Positions 20,900 to 31,256 of a stretch of 64,000 nt of DNA are shown here, piece by piece; the stretch's first letter is position 1; every line of letters begins with the position of its first letter. This DNA comes from Chrysophaeum taylorii. Lineage: Eukaryota; Sar; Pelagophyceae; Pelagomonadales; Pelagomonadaceae. The notes beneath the pieces are model-generated. The model saw nothing but the letters and a program-made list of their open reading frames with translations. It was not told the DNA's origin and did not search any database. The position numbers and the translations under genes were made by a program. The stretch is taken from positions 1-64,000 of the forward strand of contig JAQMWT010000336.1 in NCBI GenBank assembly GCA_029834535.1, read 5' to 3'.

Positions 20900-22570
20900 A
20901 TGACGACCACCACCAGTAGTGTGACTATCCACTGCTGGGCTACGCCTCGGTGCTGCTCGACGTCGCTGATGTACTCGTTCGGGAGCCGGTCGGACACGCA
21001 GTGTATCGACGAGCCGTTGTACGCGTCGTATCTCGCGAGACACCCCGAGGTCGAGCGCGCGTACCGGACCGAGGTCCTCGGGGCGCAGGACGCCGACGGA
21101 TCGCGCGTGATCGCGGGGCTCGTCGGGCGCGAGGGCGGCGTGACCTTCGTGAAGCACATGTCGAAGCACGCTGCGGGACTCGATTTGCGGCCGTTGTTTT
21201 CGGATCCCGGCGCGCGGCACGTCTTGCTGTTCCGCGAACCCGTCCGACAGATCGCGAGCTTCGCGGAAAACGAGGCGACGGGTCCCGTAACCCTCGAAGA
21301 GCTCGGGGTCTCGCAGCTCGTGAGCATATTGTCGTCCGTGCCGACGGCGCTGAGGGTCGACTCGGAGGACTTGATCGCGAACCCTCGTCGCGAATTGGAA
21401 CGCGTTTGCGACTTTTCCGGAATCCCGTTCGATTCCGCGATGCTTTCGTGGGAGGCGGGGCCCAAGCCCTTCGATGGTCTTTGGGCGCCCTACTGGTACG
21501 AGACGGTCCATCGCTCGACGGGGTTTTTGGCCGGGTCTCGAAAAAAAAAAAAGCGAAGGCCTTTGGCGCCGCCGCTCGTCGAGCTCGCCAAACTCGCGTG
21601 GCCTTTCTACGCGTGTCTGGCCCGCCGCGAACCCACGCAAAGTCTCCTCGGCCTGAACGACAACCTGCTGGTATGGGTCGGTCCCCCCGGAAAAGGCCGG
21701 CTCGTACCGCGAGACTACGCTTCGGCTTCCGTGTTCGACGGATGCGTCCAAGGCGGCGACGCGTGCTGGGAGGGCCTCCGGGTCTACCGCGGGCGCGTCT
21801 TCATGCTCAAAGCGCATCTCCGGCGCCTCCTGGACTCGGCAAAGGCCCTGTGCTTCGAAAACGCCCACTCCCGAGACGAAATCAGGGCGGCACTCTTCGA
21901 GACCCTCGCCGCGAACAATTTCTTCGACGCCGCTCACGTCAGGCTCACGCTGACGCGGGGGGAGAAGCTGACGTCCTCGATGAACCCCAAGTTTAACATC
22001 TACGGCACCACGCTCATCGTCCTCGCCGAGAAGAAACCGGTGGTGTCCCCTGCGACCTACGACAACGCGGAAGGCGTTTCGCTAATCACCGCTCCCCAAC
22101 GCCGAAATCCCCCGCAGTGCTTGGACTCTAAGATCCATCACAACAACCTCCTCAACAACATCCTCGCAAAGCTCGCGGCCAATCAGTGCGGGGCGAGCGA
22201 CGCGATCATGTTGGACGTCGACGGCTTCGTCAGCGAGACCAACGCCACCAACTTGTTTATGGTCAAGGCTAACCGCGTCGCGACGCCCGCGCCCGACCAC
22301 TGCCTCCCGGGCATCACGAGGGGTCTCGTCATCCAGCTCTGCGACGATTTGGGTATACCCTGCGAAATCCGCCGCTGCTCGCTCGCCGAGTTTCACGCGG
22401 CCGACGAAGTTTTCACCACCGGTACCATGGGCGAGCTCACGCCCGTCGTCCAGATCGACGCTCGGACGATCGGCAAAGGTGTCCCTGGTCCTGTCGTCGC
22501 CAACCTCCGCCACGCCTTCGACCTTCTCACGCACCGAGACGACCTCTCCGACCCTATTGACCTTCAATGA
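20900..22570 (+). CDS. sulfotransferase-like / class IV aminotransferase fusion
   Basis: A 556-residue two-domain protein. Residues ~10-205 form a P-loop sulfotransferase-like domain: WATPRCCSTSL near residue 13 stands where the PAPS 5'-phosphate loop lies, and FREPVRQIASF resembles the 3'-phosphate loop. Residues ~245-548 form a PLP-dependent class IV (branched-chain or D-amino-acid) aminotransferase: the Schiff-base lysine is Lys411 in LDSKIHHNN, followed by DAIMLDVDGFVSETNATN with Glu446 for the pyridine nitrogen, and TTGTMGELTPV. The same architecture is known in land plants as 'branched-chain aminotransferase-like' proteins. Substrate is unknown. The ATG at 20900 is the first in frame; an upstream TTG gives no extra domain. 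A lysine run near residue 215 marks the linker. Confidence 0.88.
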   Translation: MTTTTSSVTIHCWATPRCCSTSLMYSFGSRSDTQCIDEPLYASYLARHPEVERAYRTEVLGAQDADGSRVIAGLVGREGGVTFVKHMSKHAAGLDLRPLFSDPGARHVLLFREPVRQIASFAENEATGPVTLEELGVSQLVSILSSVPTALRVDSEDLIANPRRELERVCDFSGIPFDSAMLSWEAGPKPFDGLWAPYWYETVHRSTGFLAGSRKKKKRRPLAPPLVELAKLAWPFYACLARREPTQSLLGLNDNLLVWVGPPGKGRLVPRDYASASVFDGCVQGGDACWEGLRVYRGRVFMLKAHLRRLLDSAKALCFENAHSRDEIRAALFETLAANNFFDAAHVRLTLTRGEKLTSSMNPKFNIYGTTLIVLAEKKPVVSPATYDNAEGVSLITAPQRRNPPQCLDSKIHHNNLLNNILAKLAANQCGASDAIMLDVDGFVSETNATNLFMVKANRVATPAPDHCLPGITRGLVIQLCDDLGIPCEIRRCSLAEFHAADEVFTTGTMGELTPVVQIDARTIGKGVPGPVVANLRHAFDLLTHRDDLSDPIDLQ

Positions 22571-22670
22571 TACTTTACGACCTCATTTCGACGTGGATCG
22601 GTGGATCTAACGCGCGTTGAGGTGAGGGCTGGTGCTTGCTCCCGTGCTTTTTTTCGGGAACCCACGCTGG

Positions 22671-22705
22671 CCTGGCCTGGCCTGGCCTGGCCTGGCCTGG
22701 CCTGG
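22671..22705 (+). repeat. (CCTGG)n tandem repeat
   Basis: Seven copies of the 5-bp unit in perfect tandem. Confidence 0.9.
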
Positions 22706-22824
22706 TCACCCCACCCCGGGGTTGAAGGGTCTGTCGTGTCGTGTGGCGGTTGCCTGGAGCCCCACCAGTTCTGTCCCAGGGCCGGTGCTGCAACCAGCGC
22801 ATCGTTCGAATCGCCTCGAACGCC

Positions 22825-22850
22825 CGCCCCGCCCCGCCCCGCCCCGCCCC
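22825..22850 (+). repeat. (GCCCC)n tandem repeat
   Basis: About five perfect units. The sequence also resembles clustered GC boxes, but no start site is nearby. Confidence 0.85.
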
Positions 22851-24531
22851 TTCTTTAGGCCACCTTGGCCAATCAGAGGGGCGCGCCTGACGACGCAACG
22901 ACGACGACGACAAAGCCGTCGCGAGGATTTGGACAGACGGGCGGACGGACGGACGGGGGCTCGAATTTGGAACGGGGGGGCTCGACTCTGACGACGAGGG
23001 ATGGCACGGAGGGGAGCGCCACGAAAATAGAGCTATTTCCTGCTGAACCAGCACGCTAGGCGCATGTTGTGCGCGGAAGTCCGGTAGTCCGGACGACGAT
23101 TTGTGGGATTTTTTTTGCGCGTCTCTTGAGTCTTCTCGAGTTGAGCGTGTAAAGCGACTCCCTGCCGCTCGCAGATGCTGCCAACAACCTTCATGGTCAT
23201 GCATGGGACTCTTATCTTGTCGCATTTTCTTTCCCAGGAGCTCTGTCGGCACATCCGAGTCACTCTACGCGGCCCCGAGACACTTGGCGGCCCTTGATGA
23301 GACTGTCGAGTATTCTTCGTCGTAATCTTCGCCGAGGTGCTCAGTGCCGCCCCGTCGTCGGAATCAGTGACTTCTTTGCTTCTCTTCACTTCCAACGTGG
23401 CCATATCTCGACGAAGGAACATCTGCCGTACGCGGGACACTTCAAGTTATCCGGGACGTTGCCGCCAACCCCCGTGTAACGCTCGAAGAAAAACTCGCCG
23501 GGCGCAATGAATCAATCAATCAACTTCACTGTCGAGGAGGCCCTCGCGTCGATGGGCATGAGAAATGCGCTAGTTGGCACTGACGGAACCACTGATTAAA
23601 AACCGGGCGAGGCGGTGGGTACGAGGCAAAGCGGCAGGTACGGACGCATTGTCCGTTGCAGGTGCCAGAGCGGAGGTCAAGACTGTTAACAGGACGGTGC
23701 CGAGCCACGCGAGACGGGCCCGCTGCTACCGCCTCTGCGCGAGCTCTCGTTCTCGCCGGCGCTGTCGTCGTCGCCACTGACGTCGACGTGTTCGAATCCG
23801 TGCTTTTCAAGTTTCCGTCTCCAGACCCGACGTCACCACCGCGGCGGCAGCTCTGTTCCGCTCTCCACAACGCCGGTTAGCCTAAGCAACGGGCTGCACG
23901 TCGACTGGCGGTGCCGCGAGTCGGACTGGAACTTGCCGCGGAGAAAAGCTTGCTCTAGTCTCGGCGGCCGCCGGGTCCGTGGTGGCGGTCGAAGGTGGCG
24001 ATCCAGAATGAGCGTAGCTTGCGCACGACTCGCCGCATCTCGACGCGCGCCGATCGTAGTTTCCCGACGTGGCCCAAGATAAAACAGAGCGTGGTAGCTA
24101 GCCATGACAAAGACGCCAGGCCTGCTCGGGGTCGAGGTAGTTAGTTTCTAAAGGGATTCTGATGTTGTCGGCCCGTCGTGTGCGCGACGACTGAGGACTC
24201 GGCTATATCTCCTCGACGCGAGCAAGTTGATGGCGCCGGGCCGGAAAAGCGCAGGTGTCGTTGGCCAAGTCGGCGTACCCGCCAAAAAAAGACACCGCCA
24301 CGATGACGAGGCAGGAGGCCCCCGATTTTCTCCATGCTAAGCATGTCCATCAGCAGCCAGCCTATGCAGGCACGGTTTCGTTCCCTAAACTGTTGGAAAA
24401 AGTTAAAATTCCCCAATTATGAACAAAGGATTCCAGGTAAGATAATTAGCGGAATGACTGGGTTCCGTTTCGCAAGAGTGGAATAATTGATTGAATTTCT
24501 GTCTGTCAGCAGATGTGATCTAATAATAAGG

Positions 24532-25239
24532 ATGCCGCAGAGTAATGTCGATTCTATCGACGGAGCTTGCCGGACGATCGTCCAGGCGATTGAGCAGCAC
24601 CACGGGGTACTGCTCGAAGGGGAACGGCTGGTGTCGTTTTTGCTGTCGATGGCGACGAGAACGCTGTGCCGAGATATGAACGACTCCTCGACAGAACTCC
24701 TGGTGTACTCGGAGTTTATGGATGTGCTTGCGCGGGTGAAGGACGGAGGATTCGACCACGAGCCGTCTCCGCCGACTCTGAAACGGTCGCTCGCCCTCGA
24801 GAATTCGCCGGGGAAGAGGCGCGCCGTCGACACTCAATTCGAGCAAGACGGTCTCGACAGGCTTCTGCTCTCAGATTACGACATGTACGGAGTAGACGCG
24901 CCGAATTTGGAGACTCAAAGCGAGGTCGCGAGCACGGATTTCGCAAGCACGGCCTCGACGGCGACGACGACCGATTCGCTTAGGAGCAGTACGACCGACT
25001 GGTGTCGCGACGTCGTTCCGGATCTTTTTTCGCTTCACCCCGACAGCCTCGACGCGCCGCCGGCTTCTGCGTCGTGGTTCTTCACGCCTCCCGCGGCCGC
25101 ACCCCTCCGACCCGGCCCGCCCGAAGTCACCCCGCTCACTGTCCTTTCTCGCGACGAGGCGGCTGCCGCGAGCCGCCAGTCGTCCCGGACGGCCCGACGG
25201 CGGCACTGCTTCGACAAGCCCGCCTCCTCCGTCCAGTGA
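24532..25239 (+). CDS. hypothetical protein, 235 residues
   Basis: I do not recognise this protein. The N-terminal ~95 residues look folded and partly helical (ACRTIVQAIEQHHGVLLEGERLVSFL, then ELLVYSEFMDVLARVKDG). The rest is low complexity: a Ser/Thr-rich stretch at about 135-165 and a Pro/Ala-rich tail with RTARRR near the end. Codon use (C/G third positions) matches the neighbouring real genes, which is the main reason to call it. The ATG at 24532 is the first in frame. The composition suggests a disordered regulatory or nuclear protein, but that is a guess. It converges with the minus-strand LON-domain gene, with 241 bp between the stops. Confidence 0.6.
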   Translation: MPQSNVDSIDGACRTIVQAIEQHHGVLLEGERLVSFLLSMATRTLCRDMNDSSTELLVYSEFMDVLARVKDGGFDHEPSPPTLKRSLALENSPGKRRAVDTQFEQDGLDRLLLSDYDMYGVDAPNLETQSEVASTDFASTASTATTTDSLRSSTTDWCRDVVPDLFSLHPDSLDAPPASASWFFTPPAAAPLRPGPPEVTPLTVLSRDEAAAASRQSSRTARRRHCFDKPASSVQ

Positions 25240-25480
25240 AAGAATCGAAGAAAAAAAATGTAAACCCCGCCGCCTTTCTTAGTTCCCTATCATCAAACCC
25301 ACCAAAAAACGCCGCGACTCTCTTCCCCGTGTTGTGAATACCGTACATATGACGATTCCGACGACGACCAGGACTTGGACGATGCAGGAGATACTAAAAA
25401 TTTCGTCGGAGACCCCCCGAGTCGAGTCTTGTGTCTTTACAAACAAAAAAAATCATATGGACAACTAGAAAGGCGACGCG

Positions 25481-26596
25481 TCAGAGAAGAAGGAATGCCG
25501 TGAGTCTGGCCGCGTGCTTGTCGAGGAGGCCGAGGACGAGAGTGAGCCTGTCTCTCGTAGATGTCGCGTCGAGGAGGTGCTGCCTGCCGGCGGCGCGGTC
25601 GCGGACGGCATCCCCGAGTTCGGCGAGGGCCACGAAGGGGGCCGCCTGGTCGAGGAACGAGGTGGAGAGGGCCGTCAAGGCGACGAAAGAGAAGCGCATC
25701 GCGCGGCGGTGGGCGGGGAGGGGACACCGGGGGGCTGGACCGAGGCTGTCGGCGCCGACGAGGAGCTTGGCGGCGACGTTGGGCGGCTGAAGGACGAGAA
25801 CGTTTTCTGGGAGCGATATTTCCGCGACGATGTTCTGTTTCTTGAGGCACTGAATCAAGAGGTGGTGGCAGCGGACGAGGGCGACCCAGACGCGGAGCTC
25901 CAGGTCTGCGAGGTCGCGGTCGACGTCGGCCTTCGGCGCCAAGACGTCCGCGGCGGGCGCGACCGGTGCCAATTCCGGCACGCGGAGCATGGGGATGTCG
26001 TCGCGGCACACGATGTCGCGCGAGGGGTACTCGATGTGGCGCCACCGCAGCGCGACGCCCGCAGCGTCGTCGCCGTGGATTCGCACCTCCTCGTCGTCCA
26101 GCACGAGCGACGCTTCGACCGCGAAATGCGGGACCGTTCGCGTGACGTTCGTGACACGGAACCGGCCGACCCCCTGGGCCACGAGACACAGCCGCCCGTC
26201 CCCCGCCCTCTTCGCCTCGACGAGCTCCATGAGGGTCCCCGTGAGCGCGGCCTTTGTTCCGGATCGCAGCGCGTACGCCTCGTTCCGGAGATTTGCCGAC
26301 CCCCCGGGGAGATAAGAGTGCCCAAACAACCACGGTTTCTCGGACCGGAGGAGCTCCTCGAACATGTGCGTGTAGTGCGGGACGTGCACGTTGTAAACCT
26401 CTCGCCCACCGGGGATCGCATTCCACTGGACGCGCCATAGGGGCAAGTTACGGATCACGCCCCCGGGAGATATCGACGGACCCGTCCCTTCGTAGAACAA
26501 GTCGTTCAGCCTGTTCACGGTCGACCGGTCCACCATCCGCACGGGGACCCGGACCGACGCGGCAAAGACGACAAGCAAGAACAACCTCCACCACAT
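25481..26596 (-). CDS. secreted or ER-targeted protein with LON substrate-binding domain
   Basis: A 371-residue protein. The ATG at 26596 gives a clean signal peptide (MWWRLFLLVVFAASVRVPV). Residues ~48-170 resemble the PUA-like LON N-terminal domain: NLPLWRVQWNAIPGGREVYNVHVPHY, then a Gly-Thr-x-x-E strand (TGTLMELVEA) and CLVAQGVGRFRV, which match the family's 'LPLFPL', 'IF-E-RY' and 'G-GRF-V' signatures. The C-terminal half is helical. There is no AAA+ ATPase or Lon protease domain, so it is not a Lon protease; stand-alone LON-domain proteins occur in bacteria and eukaryotes, cereblon among them. An export signal on such a domain is unusual. The reading frame extends upstream of 26596 without another ATG. 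Confidence 0.7.
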   Translation of the reverse strand: MWWRLFLLVVFAASVRVPVRMVDRSTVNRLNDLFYEGTGPSISPGGVIRNLPLWRVQWNAIPGGREVYNVHVPHYTHMFEELLRSEKPWLFGHSYLPGGSANLRNEAYALRSGTKAALTGTLMELVEAKRAGDGRLCLVAQGVGRFRVTNVTRTVPHFAVEASLVLDDEEVRIHGDDAAGVALRWRHIEYPSRDIVCRDDIPMLRVPELAPVAPAADVLAPKADVDRDLADLELRVWVALVRCHHLLIQCLKKQNIVAEISLPENVLVLQPPNVAAKLLVGADSLGPAPRCPLPAHRRAMRFSFVALTALSTSFLDQAAPFVALAELGDAVRDRAAGRQHLLDATSTRDRLTLVLGLLDKHAARLTAFLLL

Positions 26597-27001
26597 GAGG
26601 GAGGGAGGGAGGGGGGGACGATGGATGTTCTTCTTCTTATCTCCAACGAACAATTTTGTGTCCGTTGAGACTCCTCTGTGAGGTCTGACTGGCCGACTGA
26701 CAGTGCGGTGGATGATTCGGGAGGGCAGCTTAAGGCCCTCGGTGGGCAGACGAAAACAACCGCTGGGAGGTGTCAATGAGTCACAGGAGCACCTTCTTTT
26801 GGGATTTGAAGCACAAACGTAAGGTTGGGACCTAAGGTTGGGTTGGTCCCAACAATTCGTTCTCCTGTTCTGCGATCATCTGGCGCTTCAACAAAAATGT
26901 CAGAGGATTACATGCACGGCTCTTGAGCCGCAACTCACCGACGACGTAATAGCTTCAAGGCCTTGAAGACCATCCTCCCAGAACGATCACACTTGCAGGG
27001 A
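26597..27001. promoter_or_regulatory. divergent intergenic region (LON-domain gene / histidine kinase)
   Basis: 405 bp between two divergent starts, presumably with both promoters. A G-rich run lies just upstream of the minus-strand start. No specific motif is assigned. Confidence 0.4.
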
Positions 27002-28603
27002 ATGTGTCGTCGCCTCGCGGTCAACGATCGCCTTCCAGTCGCGCCGGCCGCAGCCTTTGCCTATTCGCCCGCGACACCCACCAACCGTCACCTCGCCGCC
27101 ATCGCCGTCGTGGTGCGCATCTTTTTTACTAGTCGTGTTTTTTATTCTGTTTTGTGGGAGGGATGTTTGACAAACGACTTATCTCGACGTCGCGACGACG
27201 TATTGTTGTGGTCCTCGCAGGCCAAAATCGCGCTGGTGGTGACGCGGCGGCTCAACGCGCAGTGGGCCGTCGAGGCCATGCTGGTCGTCGCGGCGATCGT
27301 TTGCGTCGCGGTCGCCCGCGAAGCAAAACGCGAGCAACGCGAAGCGGACGCCAAGCTCGACGCGCAGCACAAGCTCGCCCGCCAGCAAGCCCACGAGTGC
27401 CGAAATCGCCTGTCCCCGGCCATATCGCTCATGGAGGCTCTCATGGAGCTGCCCGAAAACGACGACGCCGCCGTGATTGACCTCAAGCAGGACGCCTGGG
27501 CAGCCCTCTTCTTGGCGCGCGAAGTCGAAGACGCGCATCGCTCGAGCCTCGATTGCTGGAAGATATTCAAGGGCGAATACGAGGCAGCCTCCGACGTCTT
27601 CGACGCGGCCGCATTCTTTTTAGAGCGCGTCGAGGTCGAGCGCGCCATCGCCAAGGCCCAGGCCCCCGCGACGACCTCCGACGAATCGCGCGTCGAGTAC
27701 CGCCTCGAACTCCCCGAGACGACCACGTCCGAGGAGCTCTATGTCTGCGCCGACCAGTATGTCTTGAGCCACGTCCTCTCCAACCTCCTCTCCAACGCGA
27801 GGAAGCACTGCCACCGCGGCCTCGTCACCGTCTCGCTCGCCGAGCGCGACGGGAAGCTCGTCGTTTCCGTCCGAGACACGGGCGTCGGCGTCCCAAAACA
27901 CATTCGCACGCGGCTCTTCGACCAGGAGATAACGTCGAGGCACGACAAACGCGGCACGGGATTGGGCCTCGCGAGTTGTCGCCTCTTCTGCCAAGCCGCC
28001 GACGGATGGATCCACCTCAGAGACACGCGCTGTCAGGACGACGCCGGCCAAGGCGGATTCGCCGTCTTCGAGTTCGCTATCGCCGGCGCCATCGTCGCAG
28101 GGCCTACCGCCCCGGAGGACGACGTCCCCGCTCTCTCGCCGACCGCGACTGCCGCCGACCTCGACGTCGCCGACGAAAACACCGTACTTCCCGACGACGT
28201 CCACGTCGTCGTCATCGACGACTCGGCCATCAACCGCAAGTGCCTCATCAGCAAGCTCAAAAAGATCTGTGCGGGGACCACCGGCTGGCGGGTCGATCAG
28301 TACGAAACCGTCGAAGCCGCCCAGTCCATCCTCGCCGACCTCGCGTCCAACCCCAGAGTCCTCGTAACCTTCGACGAATGCCTATCCTCGTCTGGCGGTG
28401 TCCTCACGGGCTCCAAGGGAATTCGATGGCTCAAGCAAAACACCGACTTCAAGGGCGTCATCTGCAGCGCGTGCGCCGACATCGAGACGAGTATCGAGCA
28501 CCTCCGCATCGGTGCGAACATCGCCTGGGGCAAGCCGCTTCCCATTTCTCACCGAATGCACGCCGACCTCGCCGCCGAGTTTCAGCGGCGGGCCATTTCG
28601 TAG
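27002..28603 (+). CDS. membrane-anchored hybrid histidine kinase
   Basis: A 533-residue hybrid sensor kinase. Two hydrophobic stretches near residues 30-55 and 87-108 suggest membrane anchoring. The dimerisation/phosphoacceptor helix carries His131 in QAHECRNRLSP. The HATPase domain has the N-box NLLSNARK (~261-268), G1 DTGVGV (~292) and G2 GTGLGL (~318). A receiver domain starts near residue 400 with the acidic pair in VVIDDSAINRK (~406-407), the phosphoacceptor candidate Asp458 (VTFDEC) and Lys511 (AWGKPLP). So autokinase and receiver parts look complete. No input domain (PAS, GAF, CHASE) is recognisable. A phosphotransfer partner is not in the window. The first ATG is 27002. A downstream start or an upstream exon is possible, since the N-terminal ~60 residues are atypical. 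Confidence 0.85.
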   Translation: MCRRLAVNDRLPVAPAAAFAYSPATPTNRHLAAIAVVVRIFFTSRVFYSVLWEGCLTNDLSRRRDDVLLWSSQAKIALVVTRRLNAQWAVEAMLVVAAIVCVAVAREAKREQREADAKLDAQHKLARQQAHECRNRLSPAISLMEALMELPENDDAAVIDLKQDAWAALFLAREVEDAHRSSLDCWKIFKGEYEAASDVFDAAAFFLERVEVERAIAKAQAPATTSDESRVEYRLELPETTTSEELYVCADQYVLSHVLSNLLSNARKHCHRGLVTVSLAERDGKLVVSVRDTGVGVPKHIRTRLFDQEITSRHDKRGTGLGLASCRLFCQAADGWIHLRDTRCQDDAGQGGFAVFEFAIAGAIVAGPTAPEDDVPALSPTATAADLDVADENTVLPDDVHVVVIDDSAINRKCLISKLKKICAGTTGWRVDQYETVEAAQSILADLASNPRVLVTFDECLSSSGGVLTGSKGIRWLKQNTDFKGVICSACADIETSIEHLRIGANIAWGKPLPISHRMHADLAAEFQRRAIS

Positions 28604-31256
28604 CCTCGAATTTCCCTACGCCAAAAGACTCGCCTTGATGATGATGATTATGATTTTGCCGACGCGCGACGACAACGAGCCTGAGCCATTGTACAATATA
28701 CGCACAAAACGGGACCAAAGGACGACGATCCTCTTATAAAAATCACGTGCGTCCTTTTGCACGTCCCGACGACCAACATCAACACCCGTCCGTCGTCGTC
28801 GCTCGTGCTTTGTATGCTTCTTACACATTCGCGCTTTGCATTCTCCATTCTGACCCCCTGGGGTATGGGAGACATGAATCTATCGCCCATATGAAATACG
28901 CGCCATGCCTCGGCCTTTCTCCGCCTATAATAATATGCCCATGACTATTTTCTTGAATCAGCGTTGCGCACTTCGAACGGCTCTGTGATTGTGGGTGTTG
29001 TGTGTCTTGCGTTGCGCATAGTGTGCCCACGCACGCGCGCAGCGGGATATATGAAAGCGAAAAGAGTGTCGTCTGCACAGGGCGGGCAGCGTCCGCACAT
29101 GCACGACACAAAGTAGTAGGGAATCGATAATGTAACCACCATTTTGGAAAAATCAAAAAAAGCGGTGAGGATGTATTTGTGGACCACATCTGGTGTTTGT
29201 TTCTAGCTCTGCCTCGTGACGCGTACGTCGCTCGACGACACGCGCTTAAAATCAATCTCCAAGCACAATTGCTTTCACCTTCAACCTTTCACTTACAAGC
29301 AGTGGGCCTCGCGCGTGTTGGATCTGAGTACTACTACTCCTCGTTCAATTATTGAATACTATATTTTCGTCTTCGACGGAATCGCAAAGCGTCCAAAACG
29401 TTGTGTCACTCGCTGGCCCATAGCTTTGCGAGTCCACCTCCTTCCCGGGAGGCACCACCACCGCCTCAAACGATGATGCCGCGAGCGTGCGCTGCCACTT
29501 GGTTTTTCGAGCCGAAAAAACTACCAACAAGATAAGTATTATTTCGAAATTATGTTGACGAAGAAATATTTTGTTGACGTCATGTACGTTGGGATTTATG
29601 AATGAGTGGTTCCGAAGATCTCATGACTCACGAGCTAGTGACGTGGAATGGAGATAAAATGGCGCCGTCGGGAAGCGCCCCTCGTTGACCTACACATTCA
29701 CCCAACCTCCGGAACTTGAGGACAGAGCGGCATCCGGGCGCGAATGTGAGCGACGTGCGGAACTCAGCGTCGGTTTCGCGAGTAACCTGCAGCGTTGGTG
29801 ATCGTCGCCAAGAAGGCTCATCGCCGAGAGTTGTTTTGCTCTTCCGGCACCACCGTGCTCGTGACGACGAGCCCGAGCGGAGGCGACGCCAGCCTCCACG
29901 TGCCTCGATCATCCACGCTCGAGCAGGCGAGACGTAGTAGAGATCTTTCCACGCGTTTTTTTTGTTCTAGTACGCGAGATACGACGCGACTCTCAGGAGG
30001 ACGCGCGATTGTCAGTCAACCTGGACACTATCCGTCTCTTCTGTGTTCGACTTTTTTGCGAGATTGGAGAACGAACGAACGAACGGACGTCTTCGAGAGA
30101 TGCCCGCGAGACGCACCTTTGTTTATTTTTTCACGAGGAGATGTGGCCGGCCGGAAGCATGGATACTGGTGCATATCAACCGTCGCTGAGCGAGTTCGGC
30201 ATAAGCAGGCCGGATATTCGCCGAATCCATACACCGAACGGAGGACCTCGGTTTTGATAGGCTCCCTGAGGACGAACTGTGCCCGACGATTATGAGCACG
30301 TGAGTTGGCAGCGGAGGACTTCCTCTCCCTACGAGCTCGAAATAGGATGGTGGTCTTTAGTTGACGGCACCACCACGGACGCGAAGTATCACCACCACCG
30401 GCAATGCTCTGGTGCGGGGGGAAGCTTATTAATCCCCTGGGTGAATGCGCTAGCGAGGCGCCTTGTCCACAGAAGAAAGCATGCACTGGCGGGGAATGAT
30501 GGCCCAGGCAATTGTTTGGCTGCATTGAGAATCAATGAGGTCGAGACGTCGAAAATGCCTAACCGACCACAATCCCTTCGTCCTGACAACTAACTTACTG
30601 TTGTCCCGCTACAACTTGTTGGGTCTGAAGGAGTCAGGAGTGATTGCGTGTCAACCGGCGCGACGAGGTCTCGACGCTGTTCAACTCCTATGACGTACGA
30701 ATTTTAACTAACGCCCCGTTTCGTGCTACTAGCGACACTCAAGTCCGGAGGTATGGATAAGATGTGGGTCAAATATAAGAGCATCGAGACTGCAGTTTAC
30801 CTTCAGTTTACGTGTGATTCAACGGTATTCGAAACTTTGCGATGATGATAACATGCTAAATATAAAAATAAAAATTAGAGAAGTCTATTATAACACAGAG
30901 CGAGCGAGCGAGCGAGCAGCCTGCACGGAGGATTCGTCCCCGCAGTGCTGAGGAGAATCTCCTCTCTAAAGCGCGTACAAAAAAAGAGCTTCCACCACCA
31001 CCACTCGAGCTTTCTCTCTTATTATTACAAGTCGGGTTCCCTCAACACCACCGCGCACGCAGAGGGGACGAGACGACACGACACGACACTGTAGGAGGTC
31101 AGAAGAACCCGTCGTGATAAGCGAAACAAAATAATCCAAAGCGACATGTGTGACAACACAAACAACGACATACGTGCCCGGCCGGCTGTGAATTCGCACA
31201 CTCGTTGTTTGACGACGACGTCGTGCCAACGAGATCCCGCCGCGGTAAAGAGATCA
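28604..31256. other. 2.6 kb region without a recognisable gene
   Basis: Between the convergent kinase and zinc-ribbon genes. Base composition is closer to 50% GC than in the genes. Overlapping short frames occur on both strands, with none recognisable. Small repeats: (GAAC)n near 30068-30084 and (GAGC)n near 30900-30915. An NCGTACG-like mix and T-runs near 29960 look unstructured. Confidence 0.5.

Larger units (their letters stand above)
22571..24531. other. 2 kb GC-rich intergenic region with short tandem repeats
   Basis: This holds a (CCTGG)n tract at about 22671-22705, a (GCCCC)n tract at about 22825-22850 and a GGAC repeat near 22936-22950. Beyond that there are overlapping frames on both strands with no recognisable product. 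I see no gene. Confidence 0.5.

Noticed and set aside
20675-21937. 420-codon minus-strand frame opposite the aminotransferase fusion
   Set aside because: Arg/Glu-rich antisense shadow of a well supported gene.
24487-24531. upstream non-ATG extensions of several genes
   Set aside because: Here and at 20876, 26776, 26963, 41119 and 60933 the longer frames start at TTG or GTG. The first ATG downstream was preferred because it fits domain starts or signal peptides.
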